Positions 1 through 8,222 of a stretch of 64,000 bases of DNA are shown in pieces; the stretch's first letter is position 1, and every line of letters starts with the position of its first letter. The notes under the pieces are model-generated. The model did no database searches, had not been told where the DNA came from, and saw only the letters and a program-made list of their open reading frames with translations. The position numbers and the translations under genes are program-made. The stretch is from Hyphomicrobiales bacterium (GTDB taxonomy: Bacteria > Pseudomonadota > Alphaproteobacteria > Rhizobiales > Rhodobiaceae), in assembly GCA_002869065.1 (NCBI GenBank), contig PKTR01000006.1, positions 310,001 through 374,000 on the forward strand. Reading direction: 5' to 3'.

Positions 1-278
1 GGCCGATCTTCCTGTCGAACAATGCCGGCGGCATTCTCGGCGGCATTTCGAGCGGCCAGCCGATTGTCGCCCGTTTTGCGGTTAAGCCGACCTCGTCGAT
101 CCTGACCCCGCGCCGCTCGATCACCCGCTCCGGTCAGGAGGTCGAGGTGTTCACCAAGGGGCGCCACGACCCGTGCGTCGGCATTCGCGCCGTGCCGGTT
201 GGCGAGGCGATGATGGCCTGCGTCATCGCCGATCACTATTTGCGTCATCGCGGCCAGGTTGGTCCGGCGGACGCGTGA
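1..278 (+). CDS. aroC: Chorismate synthase, C-terminal part (5' truncated by window edge)
   Basis: The first 278 bases read open in one frame (first full codon at base 3) and end in TGA. The 91 residues contain [24 protein letters not shown] and [14 protein letters not shown], which are signature blocks of the C-terminal third of chorismate synthase. The enzyme makes chorismate from EPSP with reduced FMN in the shikimate pathway, in the cytosol. Only the end of the gene is in the window. It lies 49 bases upstream of ribB on the same strand, so the two may be cotranscribed. Confidence 0.95.
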   Translation, partial: PIFLSNNAGGILGGISSGQPIVARFAVKPTSSILTPRRSITRSGQEVEVFTKGRHDPCVGIRAVPVGEAMMACVIADHYLRHRGQVGPADA

Positions 279-284
279 ACAGTC

Positions 285-318
285 TCCACGATTGAAAGCC
301 CGTTTCCACGATTGAAAG
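285..318 (+). repeat. Short tandem duplication between aroC and ribB
   Basis: A 14-base word, TCCACGATTGAAAG, occurs at 285-298 and again at 305-318, a period of 20 bases. The second copy runs into the ribosome-binding site (AAAGGATG) of ribB. It looks like a local duplication of the leader; no function is evident. Confidence 0.6.
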
Positions 319-327
319 GATGAGCCG

Positions 328-1449
328 ATGACGGCCGACATCGCCCAGGTGATTGAAGCGATCCGTGCCTTTGAGCGCGGCGAAATCGTGATCGTGACCG
401 ACGACGACGACCGCGAGAACGAGGGTGACCTCATTCTGGCCGCGGCGCACGCGACGCCGGAAAAGCTCGCCTTCATCGTGCGCCACACCTGCGGCATCGT
501 CTGCGCGCCGATGACTCGCGAGGAGGCCCACCGCCTGCATCTGGAGCCGATGGTCGCGACCAACGATTCCGCGCACCGCACCGCCTTCACCGTCACGGTC
601 GATTATCGCCACGGCACCACCACCGGTATTTCGGCGGAGGACCGCACCGCGACCGTGCGTGCGCTCGCCAATCCCAATGTCGGCGCCGATGATTTTGTTC
701 GTCCCGGCCACATCTTTCCGCTGATCGCCCGCGATGGCGGCGTGCTGATGCGCTCTGGCCATACCGAGGCCGCCGTCGATCTGTGCAAGCTCGCCAGCCT
801 GCCGCCGGTCGGCGTGATTTGCGAGCTGGTCAATGACGACGGCACGGTCATGCGTGGTCCCGAGATCGAAGAGTTCGGCAAGAAGCACGGCATTGCCCGC
901 GTGTCCGTTGCCCAGCTCATCGCTTATCGCCAGGGCAAGGAGCGCCTTGTCGAACGGGTCGCCGAATTCCCGATCCAGACCATCGCGGGCCCGGCCAAGG
1001 CCTACACCTTCTCGACCCGCTGGGATCCGATGCAGCATCTCGCCGTGGTGTTCGGCGATGTGCGCGATGGCCGCGATGTGCCGGTCCGTCTGCATCTGGA
1101 ATCGGTCGTCGGCGATGTCTTCGGCAAGGAGCAGGCGCTCGACGACATCATCAACCGCATGGCGACCGGCGGTCGCGGCATCATCGTCTATCTGCGTGAG
1201 GGCTCGGTCGGCGTCGCCGCTTCGCCGGAACGGCCGCGCAACGCCATCCCGGAGGCCGAGAGCGAGAACGAAGACCACACCTCGGCACTCGCCCGCATGG
1301 AAAACTGGCGCGAAATCGGTCTTGGCGCACAGATCCTGAAAGACCTCGGCGTTTCGTCGATCCGCCTGATCGCCTCGCGCGAGCGGCGCTACATCGGTCT
1401 CGAAGGATTCGATATCGAGATCGAGGAAACCGAGATCATCGACGGCTGA
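328..1449 (+). CDS. ribB: 3,4-dihydroxy-2-butanone 4-phosphate synthase with degenerate GTP cyclohydrolase II-like domain
   Basis: The 373-residue protein starts at ATG 328 behind AAAGGATGAGCC. Residues about 1-205 form a DHBP synthase domain with DDDDRENEGDL, GHTEAAVDL and MRGPEIEEF, all typical of RibB, which converts ribulose 5-phosphate to the four-carbon riboflavin precursor. Residues about 215-370 align in layout with GTP cyclohydrolase II (RibA), including GDVFG and GRGIIVYLR. However, the zinc-binding cysteines (normally SECxTGD and RCDCG) are absent: the sequence there is LESVVGDVFGKEQALDD. The second activity is therefore probably lost, as in many alphaproteobacterial 'RibBA' proteins, and another RibA must exist elsewhere. 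Confidence 0.9.
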   Translation: MTADIAQVIEAIRAFERGEIVIVTDDDDRENEGDLILAAAHATPEKLAFIVRHTCGIVCAPMTREEAHRLHLEPMVATNDSAHRTAFTVTVDYRHGTTTGISAEDRTATVRALANPNVGADDFVRPGHIFPLIARDGGVLMRSGHTEAAVDLCKLASLPPVGVICELVNDDGTVMRGPEIEEFGKKHGIARVSVAQLIAYRQGKERLVERVAEFPIQTIAGPAKAYTFSTRWDPMQHLAVVFGDVRDGRDVPVRLHLESVVGDVFGKEQALDDIINRMATGGRGIIVYLREGSVGVAASPERPRNAIPEAESENEDHTSALARMENWREIGLGAQILKDLGVSSIRLIASRERRYIGLEGFDIEIEETEIIDG

Positions 1450-1690
1450 TCTCGTCGCCGTTCGAAATTTCTGCCGGTACCGGTTTGACGATCGGGCCGA
1501 CCCGCGGGCGCGTGCGCAGGAGCGTTGCCGCGAAGCGCCCGCCCGTGCGCTTTTCCACCCAGCGAAATACGTTGTCGAGCCAGCGGACTCGCCGCCGCAA
1601 CAGCCGGACGAAACAGGAGAAGCGGCGGTTCGACGCCATCAGAATGAACAGCGCCAGCGCGATGAGCGGTACGCCTGTCGGCAACGGCAA
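1436..1690 (-). CDS. Small two-helix membrane protein, start uncertain
   Basis: From TTG 1690 the frame gives 84 residues with a hydrophobic stretch (PTGVPLIALALFILMAS) followed by a very basic tail rich in Arg. The same frame stays open upstream to about 1845 and reads plausibly as protein there, with GTTIRAFLLTGLAAICFLL as a likely first helix, but it offers no ATG or GTG. The real start may therefore be a rare codon, or the 5' end may be damaged. The layout (helix, LPLP turn, helix, basic tail) resembles small PGPGW-type inner-membrane proteins. Its stop lies 14 bases inside the 3' end of ribB on the other strand. Function unknown. Confidence 0.45.
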   Translation of the reverse strand: MPLPTGVPLIALALFILMASNRRFSCFVRLLRRRVRWLDNVFRWVEKRTGGRFAATLLRTRPRVGPIVKPVPAEISNGDEISRR

Positions 1691-2324
1691 CAGCAGGGTC
1701 GCTGCTCCCAGAAGAAAGCAAATTGCCGCAAGGCCTGTGAGAAGAAACGCGCGAATGGTCGTTCCCCGGATTTGGTGGTCGCCGAAATTGCCATAAGCGA
1801 CCGAAATGACGGTTTGACGACGCAGCGGTCGTCAGGCCGGTGTCGGCGGTTTTCTCATGCGAACAACTTGGGCACTGGTCGGTTCTCGGCCCGATACGCC
1901 CGTTGCGGCCGCGGCGCGTTTAATCTTTGTTAATGGTGCGGGAGACTTCCAGACCGGTCGCCGGATCGGGTGCGCAAGAAAAAATCCTGCCGAATGACTT
2001 GTAGTCGGGTCGTCGCCGGAGCGCCAAAAATCGTCATGCGCCATCCCGAAATACTTGCTTTTCCACACAAGGAAATTCCTGAAAGGTGAAAAAATTTCTG
2101 TTTTGCGTTGGATTTTCGTTGAAGCGAGATTTTGTCAAAGTAATCCGTGAGAGACGCCAGCGAAAGCTGATACGATGAAAGCGAAATCTTTTTATAGCAA
2201 TGAATACTTGATAATGTAATAATTCGTGATCAGGGCGGTCATTGAATTTCAAGGCATGAAGTATTTTATGCGAGAAACATCTTGGATGTGCCTTGCAACC
2301 CCCGATGCCGCAGAGGGGCCGGAT

Positions 2325-2456
2325 ATGAAAACCATCGCACGCCTTTTCGGAGCCTCCCGCAAGCCCGGTCACAAATCGGTGCACGCGCCGCAGAGCGCAT
2401 TGAACAATGACGTTACGCGCCAGTTCGCGCGCGCCGGGGTCATGTTCTGGCGCTAA
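2325..2456 (+). CDS. Hypothetical small protein (43 aa)
   Basis: ATG 2325 is preceded by GAGGGGCCGG, a reasonable ribosome-binding site, and opens a 43-codon frame ending in TAA. The product is basic and begins MKTIARLFGASRKPGHK; it matches no family I know. The upstream stretch 1850-2320 is lower in G+C than its surroundings and could hold the promoter. It could also be a chance frame. Confidence 0.35.
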   Translation: MKTIARLFGASRKPGHKSVHAPQSALNNDVTRQFARAGVMFWR

Positions 2457-2490
2457 CGGGTGATGGACGCGCCGAGCGTCCGCATTCTGT

Positions 2491-3729
2491 TTAGACGCGG
2501 GAAAAAACAGCCACACATTCGATATGCGGCGACCAGAGAAACTGGTCGACCGGCTGCATGCGCATGATGCGATAGCCTCCATCGACGAGGAGCTTTGCGT
2601 CGCGGGCAAGCGTTGCCGGATTGCAGGACACCGCGACCACGGTTGCGACGGGGGATGCGGCCAGCATTTCCGCTTGCGCGCGCGCGCCTGCCCGTGGCGG
2701 GTCGAACACCACCGCATCGAAGGTCTCGAGCTCCTTGCCGGCAAGCGGAACTTCGAACAGGTCGCGCCGTTCCATAGTCACCGGTTTCAATCCAGATACG
2801 TGTCGCGTCGCGTTTTCGAGCGCAGCGAGCGCTGCGCCATCGCCCTCGACCGCATGCACCGCTGAACGCTTCGCAAGCCGTAGTGCAAATGTCCCGACAC
2901 CACTGAACAGATCGGCAATTCGGGTCGCTCCGACCGTCGCTTCGTCAATGATTTTCGCCATCGCTCGCTCGGCGTCGGCACTCGCCTGAACGAAGGCGCC
3001 GGGCGGCGGCACGACGGCGATGCTGTCGAAATCGAGCACCGGCTCGACCGTTGCGACGAGCAGTTCATCGTCGAGCGAGAGCCGCGCGAAGCCTGCCTTG
3101 ATCGCGATGTCGATGAGTTTCTGTTCGTCCCGCCGCGAGAGTTTCGCCGCGTCGCCGAGCGCCACATCTAGGCCGGATCCTGTCGCGAGAACCGTCAGCC
3201 TGAGGCCACCGCGCTTCGGTGCTGCAATCGCTGCGATCTCTCTCAGCGCCGGCAAGGCGGAAACGATCGCCGGCATCAGCACCGGGCAGAATTTGAGGTC
3301 GACGACCTGATGGGTCTGCGCCGCGTGATAGCCGAGCGCGATCCGTTTGCCCGCACGGCGGGCCGTCAGCACCGCGCGCCGCCGCGTACCGGGTTCGGCT
3401 GCGGTCAGTGGCGCGATTTCGACATCAAGGCCACGCTGGGCAAAGGCGGCGGCGACCTGTTGGTGCTTCCAGTCGCGATAAAGGGCGCCCGACATGTGCT
3501 GCAGCATGCAGCCGCCGCAATGGCCGAAATGCGGGCAGGGCGGATCGGCCCGCTCAGCGCTCGGCGAAACGACCTCGACAAGCCGGAGCCGATTGCCGTC
3601 CCGCTCGACCGTGACGGTTTCGCCGGCGAGCGTCAGCGATACATAGGCAGGCCCGTCATCGGTGAAGGCCACACCGTCGCCGCGATGGCCGACGTGGTCG
3701 ATGGTCAGAGTAATCCGATGATCGGCCAT
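2491..3729 (-). CDS. RumA/RlmD-type 23S rRNA (uracil-C5)-methyltransferase
   Basis: A class I SAM-dependent RNA methyltransferase of about 412 residues. The N-terminal 60 residues form a TRAM-like domain. CPHFGHCGGC near residue 65 gives three cysteines of the Fe-S cluster found in RumA, and KFCPV supplies the fourth. DLFSGVGTFAL is the SAM-binding loop, FDPPRAG the substrate motif, and SCNPATLARD carries the catalytic cysteine. I chose ATG 3729 (MADHRITL) because the upstream in-frame extension overlaps tlyA and is low-complexity arginine-rich. It lies 5 bases behind tlyA, so the two are cotranscribed. The exact uridine modified (U747, U1939 or a tRNA site) cannot be told. Confidence 0.88.
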   Translation of the reverse strand: MADHRITLTIDHVGHRGDGVAFTDDGPAYVSLTLAGETVTVERDGNRLRLVEVVSPSAERADPPCPHFGHCGGCMLQHMSGALYRDWKHQQVAAAFAQRGLDVEIAPLTAAEPGTRRRAVLTARRAGKRIALGYHAAQTHQVVDLKFCPVLMPAIVSALPALREIAAIAAPKRGGLRLTVLATGSGLDVALGDAAKLSRRDEQKLIDIAIKAGFARLSLDDELLVATVEPVLDFDSIAVVPPPGAFVQASADAERAMAKIIDEATVGATRIADLFSGVGTFALRLAKRSAVHAVEGDGAALAALENATRHVSGLKPVTMERRDLFEVPLAGKELETFDAVVFDPPRAGARAQAEMLAASPVATVVAVSCNPATLARDAKLLVDGGYRIMRMQPVDQFLWSPHIECVAVFSRV

Positions 3730-3734
3730 TGGTT

Positions 3735-4490
3735 TCAGCCCTCCTTGCGGGCGCCGAGAAGATATTCGCGGTTGCCGTCGCCGCCGGAAATAGGCGAGGG
3801 AACGAGTCCCTTGACCCGCCAACGATGGCGGCCTTCAAGCCAGGCGGCAATTTCTTCCGCGGCTTCATGCGCACGAACGGGGTCGCGCACGATGCCGCCC
3901 TTGCCGATATCGGCCTTGCCGACCTCGAATTGCGGTTTGACGAGGAAAATCCCCCAGGCGCCGGGCGCGGCGAGCGCCAGCGCCGGGTCGAGCGCCAGTT
4001 TCAGCGAAATGAAGCTGAGGTCGCTGACGACCACCTGCGGCGCCTCGCCGAGATCCTCAAACGTCAGCGCGCGTGCATTGATGCCCTCGAGCGCATGGAC
4101 ACGCGCATCGTCGGCGAGCAATGCGTGGAGCTGTCCATGGCCGACATCGATCGCGTGGACCCGAAGCGCGCCGCGCTCAAGGAGAACCTGCGTGAAGCCC
4201 CCTGTGGACGCGCCAAGATCGAGCGCGATGCAGTTCGTTGGGTCGTAGCCGAAGTGCTCCAGCCCGCCGACCAGCTTCAATGCCGCGCGTGAGACGTAGC
4301 TACTTGCCGGATCACTGCAAGAGATCTCGGCATCGTTGGCGACCGGCTGGCCAGGCTTGCTGGCGACCGCGCCATCGACCGTGACATGGCCCCGGGTGAT
4401 GGCATCTCGCGCCCGCGCCCGGGTTTCGGCCAGACCGCGCGCGACCATGGCCTGATCGAGGCGCTGGCGGGACGAGGTCTGGGCGGTCAT
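3735..4490 (-). CDS. tlyA: TlyA family rRNA (cytidine-2'-O)-methyltransferase / hemolysin-type
   Basis: The 251-residue protein has an N-terminal S4 RNA-binding domain (about 9-70; RQRLDQAMVARGLAETR, VTVDG) and a FtsJ-like methyltransferase domain with LDLGASTGGFTQVLLERGA as the SAM loop. VSDLSFISLKLAL, VKPQFEVG and KGGIVRDP are diagnostic TlyA blocks. TlyA proteins 2'-O-methylate cytidines in 16S and 23S rRNA; some act on only one of them. It is followed 5 bases later by the RumA-like gene. In many relatives tlyA sits next to dxs and xseB, which here lie 7 kb away. Confidence 0.92.
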   Translation of the reverse strand: MTAQTSSRQRLDQAMVARGLAETRARARDAITRGHVTVDGAVASKPGQPVANDAEISCSDPASSYVSRAALKLVGGLEHFGYDPTNCIALDLGASTGGFTQVLLERGALRVHAIDVGHGQLHALLADDARVHALEGINARALTFEDLGEAPQVVVSDLSFISLKLALDPALALAAPGAWGIFLVKPQFEVGKADIGKGGIVRDPVRAHEAAEEIAAWLEGRHRWRVKGLVPSPISGGDGNREYLLGARKEG

Positions 4491-4513
4491 CGCGGAGCGG
4501 GCAGGGGAGGCCG

Positions 4514-5134
4514 TCAGGAGCCGGCCACCAGGCGCTTCAGCTTGGGGAGTGCGGTCTTGGCGTCTTCCCGGAAGGCAATGGTGCCGACGAACTCGCCCTT
4601 GCGGTTGAGCAGATAGACCGCTGCGGTGTGGTCCATCGTGTAGTCGCCGCCATCGAGCGGGACCTTCTTGCGGTAGACCCGGAAGGCATCGAGCATCGGG
4701 TTGAGCTGCTCGAGCGTGCCGGTGAGGCCGACGATCCGCTCGTCGAAAGAAGACAAATAGAGCTTGAGCTGTTCCGGTGTGTCGCGCTCGGGGTCGACCG
4801 AGGTGAAGACGACAGCGAGCTCATCGCCGGCCGGCCCGAGTTCCTTCAGGTAGTTGCTCATCTCGAACAGCGTCGTCGGGCAGATGTCCGGGCAATAGGT
4901 GAAGCCGAAGAACATCGCCCGCGGCCGGCCTTCGAAGTCCTTGTCGGTGACGGTCTTGCCATTGGTGTCGACCAGCGAGAACGGGCCGCCGATCTCGGCG
5001 ACCGGCTGGCTGAGGTCGCTCGGCGTTCCGGCGAACTCGCTCTTGTACCAGCCGAAGCCGAGCACCGCCGCGCCAATGAGCGCTATGCCAACGAGACCCC
5101 ATAGGACGTATTGCAGGATCCTGATCGGGGACAT
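4514..5134 (-). CDS. SCO1/SenC family copper chaperone
   Basis: The 206-residue protein has one N-terminal membrane anchor (about 8-30) and a periplasmic thioredoxin-like fold. The CPDIC motif (C81, C85) and H169 in MDHTAAV are the three copper ligands of Sco proteins. These deliver copper to the CuA site of cytochrome c oxidase or reduce its cysteines. The start ATG 5134 has GACGGAG in front. It lies 23 bases upstream of tlyA on the same strand. No oxidase gene is in view. Confidence 0.92.
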   Translation of the reverse strand: MSPIRILQYVLWGLVGIALIGAAVLGFGWYKSEFAGTPSDLSQPVAEIGGPFSLVDTNGKTVTDKDFEGRPRAMFFGFTYCPDICPTTLFEMSNYLKELGPAGDELAVVFTSVDPERDTPEQLKLYLSSFDERIVGLTGTLEQLNPMLDAFRVYRKKVPLDGGDYTMDHTAAVYLLNRKGEFVGTIAFREDAKTALPKLKRLVAGS

Positions 5135-5321
5135 GGCGTTGGCTCCGTCGTTGAGTGTGCAGGGCCGGCGGAACGATTGGGAAGTCCGTTGCCGGCAGGT
5201 CGCCGCCGGATTTATCCGGCGAAAAAAGTCGTGCCTGCTAAATGCGCTGTCGCGTTCGGCTATGCAACCCCTTCATTGCCGGATGGGCGCGTCACAGGCT
5301 CACACTGGGGTGGGCGGTTGG

Positions 5322-6704
5322 CTATGACGGAGGATTTGCGGAATCCCGTGAAGCTTGGGATCCGTTCGTCCGCGGAGGTTCCGGTTCGGCCGCTTCCTGC
5401 GGTGTTTCTGTGAAGGGCATCGCATCCGCGATGTCCTCGTCGGAGAAGAAGCCGCTCGCTTCCGGGACGTAGACATCCGGGTCCTCGGTATCGAGCGGTT
5501 CCGGGGTAATGGCGCCGCCGACCGGTGCCGTCGAGCCGAGATCCCAGTCGGTCTTTTCTTCCGGAGCCTCGCGAATGCCGAGCCGCATTGCGAGATAGGC
5601 GATCAGCGAGACCTGGACGACGGCGACCATGACGAAAAGCCAGTTCGGTCCGCCGGCCTTCATCAGCATCGAGGCGATGATCGGGCCGCCGACCGAGCCG
5701 GTGGCAAATGCGAGCAGAAGACCGGATGAGGTTTCGACATAGCTGTCCGGCTCGGCATAGTCGAAGGCGTGCGCCACCGCGATCGCATATGCCGGCTGGC
5801 TGAAGACGCCGAACAGGCCTGCGATGATGATCAACGCCCACGGCGTACTCGGCGGAATGAACGCGAAGACAAGGCTGACGCCAAGGGCGGCAGCGGTGAT
5901 GCCCATCAGCACGAAACGGCGATCCATGAAGTCCGACAGGCGTCCGAACGGCCATTGCCCGAGGCCACCGCCGACGATGATGGCGGTCGCGAGAAACACC
6001 GCGTCCTGTGTCGACAGCCCGATGCGGGTGCCGAAGATCGGCGCAAGAGTCCACACCGCGCCATTGGCGATGCCGATCATCATTGCGCCGATCATGGCGG
6101 TTGGTGACGTCCGGTAGAGATGCCGTGGCCTGAAATGGACCAGCATGATCGGCGCAGGCTGCTGTGAGCGGGTCAGCGCGACGGGAATGACGGCGAGCGA
6201 CACGGCGATCGAGGCAAGGGCGAACGGCGCGAAGGAGGTCACGTCGACCGTGTTGGTGGCCACCTGCCCAAGCGACAGCGCGGTGAAGTTCACGACGATG
6301 TAGATCGACATGACGGTGCCGCGGTTCTTGTTGGTTGCGCGCTCGTTCAGCCAGCTCTCGACGATGATATAGAAACCGGCGACGGCAAACCCGGAAAAGG
6401 CGCGCGCGACGATCCACAGGGACGGATCGAGAAACAGGGGATGGGCGAGCGCTGCGGCCGATCCGAGCGAGACGATGGCTGCGAAGGCGCGGATATGTCC
6501 GGCGCGCAGAATCGCATGCGGGGTCAGAATACAGCCCGCGATGAAGCCCGCGAAATACGCCGACGAAATCAGGCCGATCTGCAGGTCGCCGAAGCCGATC
6601 ATGTCGGCGCGGATCGGCAGAACCGTCGTCTGCAGCCCGTGGCCGACCAGCATCATGGCAACGGCAATCAACAGGGCGGTGATGGGGGCGAGTGTCGCGG
6701 CCAT
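5322..6704 (-). CDS. MFS transporter with acidic C-terminal tail
   Basis: The 460-residue protein has about 12 hydrophobic segments of the major facilitator superfamily. Signature pieces are RAFSGFAVAGFYIIVESWLNE in the first half and FGRLSDFMDRR in the loop between helices 8 and 9. It resembles the YcaD/YbfB-like group of inner-membrane exporters and importers. The last roughly 80 residues are not membrane-spanning and are rich in Asp, Glu and Pro, forming a cytosolic acidic tail that most relatives lack or carry in shorter form. The substrate cannot be predicted. The gene is monocistronic. Confidence 0.85.
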   Translation of the reverse strand: MAATLAPITALLIAVAMMLVGHGLQTTVLPIRADMIGFGDLQIGLISSAYFAGFIAGCILTPHAILRAGHIRAFAAIVSLGSAAALAHPLFLDPSLWIVARAFSGFAVAGFYIIVESWLNERATNKNRGTVMSIYIVVNFTALSLGQVATNTVDVTSFAPFALASIAVSLAVIPVALTRSQQPAPIMLVHFRPRHLYRTSPTAMIGAMMIGIANGAVWTLAPIFGTRIGLSTQDAVFLATAIIVGGGLGQWPFGRLSDFMDRRFVLMGITAAALGVSLVFAFIPPSTPWALIIIAGLFGVFSQPAYAIAVAHAFDYAEPDSYVETSSGLLLAFATGSVGGPIIASMLMKAGGPNWLFVMVAVVQVSLIAYLAMRLGIREAPEEKTDWDLGSTAPVGGAITPEPLDTEDPDVYVPEASGFFSDEDIADAMPFTETPQEAAEPEPPRTNGSQASRDSANPPS

Positions 6705-7156
6705 GGGCGATCCGTCTGGCGGTGTTTACAGGTGGTCGTTCTGGCAACGTTGTCGAACAATGACAACACGTAATTTCGTCCGGAAAAAGGAGCCACGTTT
6801 GCGACAGGGCCTGGCAACGACGCTGGCGTCGATGCGCGTTCCGGTTCTGGCTTCTGTCGTTCAATCGGTGCGCGGCAACGCGTCGGATTGCGACGCCCCC
6901 TTTGCCAAAGGCGCCATTGGCGGATTTCTGCATGCCGATGCGCATTCGATGGTCTATCGGGCGAGGCTCGGAGGATTAAGGAATATAGTTAATATATTAA
7001 CAAGTAATATTAATAACATATGAAAATACAGAGTTATTCAAAGACAAATCGCGGTCATGTACAAGAGGGGTGAGTATTGGCGCATGGTCGGGGCGGTAAA
7101 AGCGGATTCATGTCCGTTGAGAGGCGTCGGTCGACAGAAGAGGCACAGGACGCGTT
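6705..7156. other. Intergenic region with low-G+C block
   Basis: These 450 bases separate the MFS gene from the divergent RTX gene. Bases about 6970-7060 are strikingly A+T-rich compared with the flanks and are the likely promoter region of the RTX gene. I see no convincing small gene here; the frames that cross it are arginine- or serine-rich shadows. Confidence 0.6.
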
Positions 7157-8011
7157 ATGGCAAAGGCAAAGACCACTTTCGATATCCATGATGAGTTGTA
7201 TGGCAGCAGCAGCGACGACTGGATGGACGGTCTGGCCGGTAACGACCTGATCGCCGGCCTCGCCGGCAACGATGTGCTCTTTGGCCGTGCCGGCAACGAT
7301 ACGCTCTACGGCGGCGCCGGCCACGACAAGGCACATGGCGGTATCGGCAACGATCTTCTGTTCGGTTACGCCGGCAACGACACCCTGTTCGGCAATGGCG
7401 GCGACGATTATATGCGCGGCGGTATCGGTTCGGACCTGATGGCCGGCGGCGATGGCAATGACGGGCTGTATGGCGAGGGCGGCAACGATACGCTGAGAGG
7501 CGGCGCCGGCGACGATACCCTCGCCGGCCATTTCGGCAACGACCGTGTTTTCGGCCAGGCCGGCAATGATTTTCTGCGCGGCGATGCCGGCAACGACACC
7601 CTGAAGGGCGGTTGGGGCGCAGATCGCCTCGAAGGCGGCAACGACGCGGATTTCCTCGCCGGTAACCAGGGCACCGACGTTCTTTATGGCGGTGCCGGCA
7701 ACGATACGCTCTATGGCGGTCTGAATTCCGACACGCTGATCGGCGGTGCCGGCGACGACAACATCATCACTGGAGCTGGCTTCGACCGCGTCCGCTTCGA
7801 CGGCAACAGCGGCCATGATGCCGTGCATGATTTCGAGGATGGCGTCGATCTGATCGACATGACCAAGCTCGGCCTCACCGACAGCAACCTGTTCGACAAG
7901 GTCTCGGTTTCCCAGGATGCGAACGGCGCGGTGATTTCCTACGAGGGCGCGACTCTGCTTCTGGCGGGTGTCGATGTGTCTGACGTGGATGCCAGCGACT
8001 TCCTGATCTAG
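7157..8011 (+). CDS. RTX calcium-binding repeat protein (type I secreted)
   Basis: The 284-residue protein consists, from about residue 14 to 210, of nonapeptide RTX repeats of the form GGxGxDxLx (for example GGAGNDTLYGG). They fold as a calcium-filled parallel beta-roll. There is no N-terminal signal peptide. The C-terminal 70 residues (FDRVRFDGNSGHDAVHDF to DASDFLI) resemble the uncleaved type I secretion signal region, so export by an ABC/MFP/TolC system is expected. No catalytic domain is attached, and no secretion genes are nearby. A ribosome-binding site (AGGACGCG) precedes ATG 7157. Roles in adhesion, matrix or surface layer are possible. Confidence 0.88.
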   Translation: MAKAKTTFDIHDELYGSSSDDWMDGLAGNDLIAGLAGNDVLFGRAGNDTLYGGAGHDKAHGGIGNDLLFGYAGNDTLFGNGGDDYMRGGIGSDLMAGGDGNDGLYGEGGNDTLRGGAGDDTLAGHFGNDRVFGQAGNDFLRGDAGNDTLKGGWGADRLEGGNDADFLAGNQGTDVLYGGAGNDTLYGGLNSDTLIGGAGDDNIITGAGFDRVRFDGNSGHDAVHDFEDGVDLIDMTKLGLTDSNLFDKVSVSQDANGAVISYEGATLLLAGVDVSDVDASDFLI

Positions 8012-8014
8012 AGT

Positions 8015-8042
8015 GTATTCCCGAAAAGTGGGAACCGGTTTT
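8015..8042 (+). repeat. 28-bp dispersed repeat, copy 1
   Basis: A 28-base sequence starting GTATTCCCGAAAAGTGGGAA is identical to the one at 34340-34367. Its core TTCCC-N7-GGGAA can form a small hairpin. Both copies begin within a few bases of a stop codon on the plus strand, which is typical of small intergenic repeat elements in Hyphomicrobiales. Confidence 0.8.
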
Positions 8043-8073
8043 AGGATAAGAATACGCGTTAAAACAAAAGGGT

Positions 8074-8113
8074 AGAGCATTTCATGTGACTCGGAATTCA
8101 CAGGAAATGCTCT
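8074..8113. repeat. Near-perfect inverted repeat
   Basis: Arms of 16 bases (8074-8089 and 8098-8113) match at 15 of 16 positions, beginning AGAGCATTTC and ending GAAATGCTCT, around an 8-base loop. It lies directly behind the 28-bp repeat and probably belongs to the same palindromic intergenic element. It could also serve as a transcript 3' stabiliser. Confidence 0.7.
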
Positions 8114-8160
8114 AGCTTTTTCTTTCGCCGGACGTTTCCACCGGCAGGGGCAACGACGAA

Positions 8161-8199
8161 AAAGGGCTTCCTGGAGCGAACCGGGAAGCCCTTTCTTTC
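8161..8199. terminator. Bidirectional intrinsic terminator
   Basis: AAAGGGCTTCC at 8161-8171 pairs with GGAAGCCCTTT at 8184-8194, followed by TCTTTCG. The mirrored A and T tracts let it stop transcription from both sides. It sits between the convergent RTX gene and the ferredoxin-reductase gene. Confidence 0.85.
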
Positions 8200-8222
8200 G
8201 TGCCGGCGATGCCGAAACGGAC

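Noticed and set aside
5260-6945. A 561-codon minus-strand frame overlapping the MFS gene in another frame
   Set aside because: It is Arg/His-rich and low-complexity, and the same strand carries the MFS protein with 12 clear helices in the other frame.
7157-8011. Possible CRISPR or satellite array because of regular short repeats
   Set aside because: The 27-base periodicity is codons of RTX nonapeptides with varying bases; there are no spacers or identical direct repeats.
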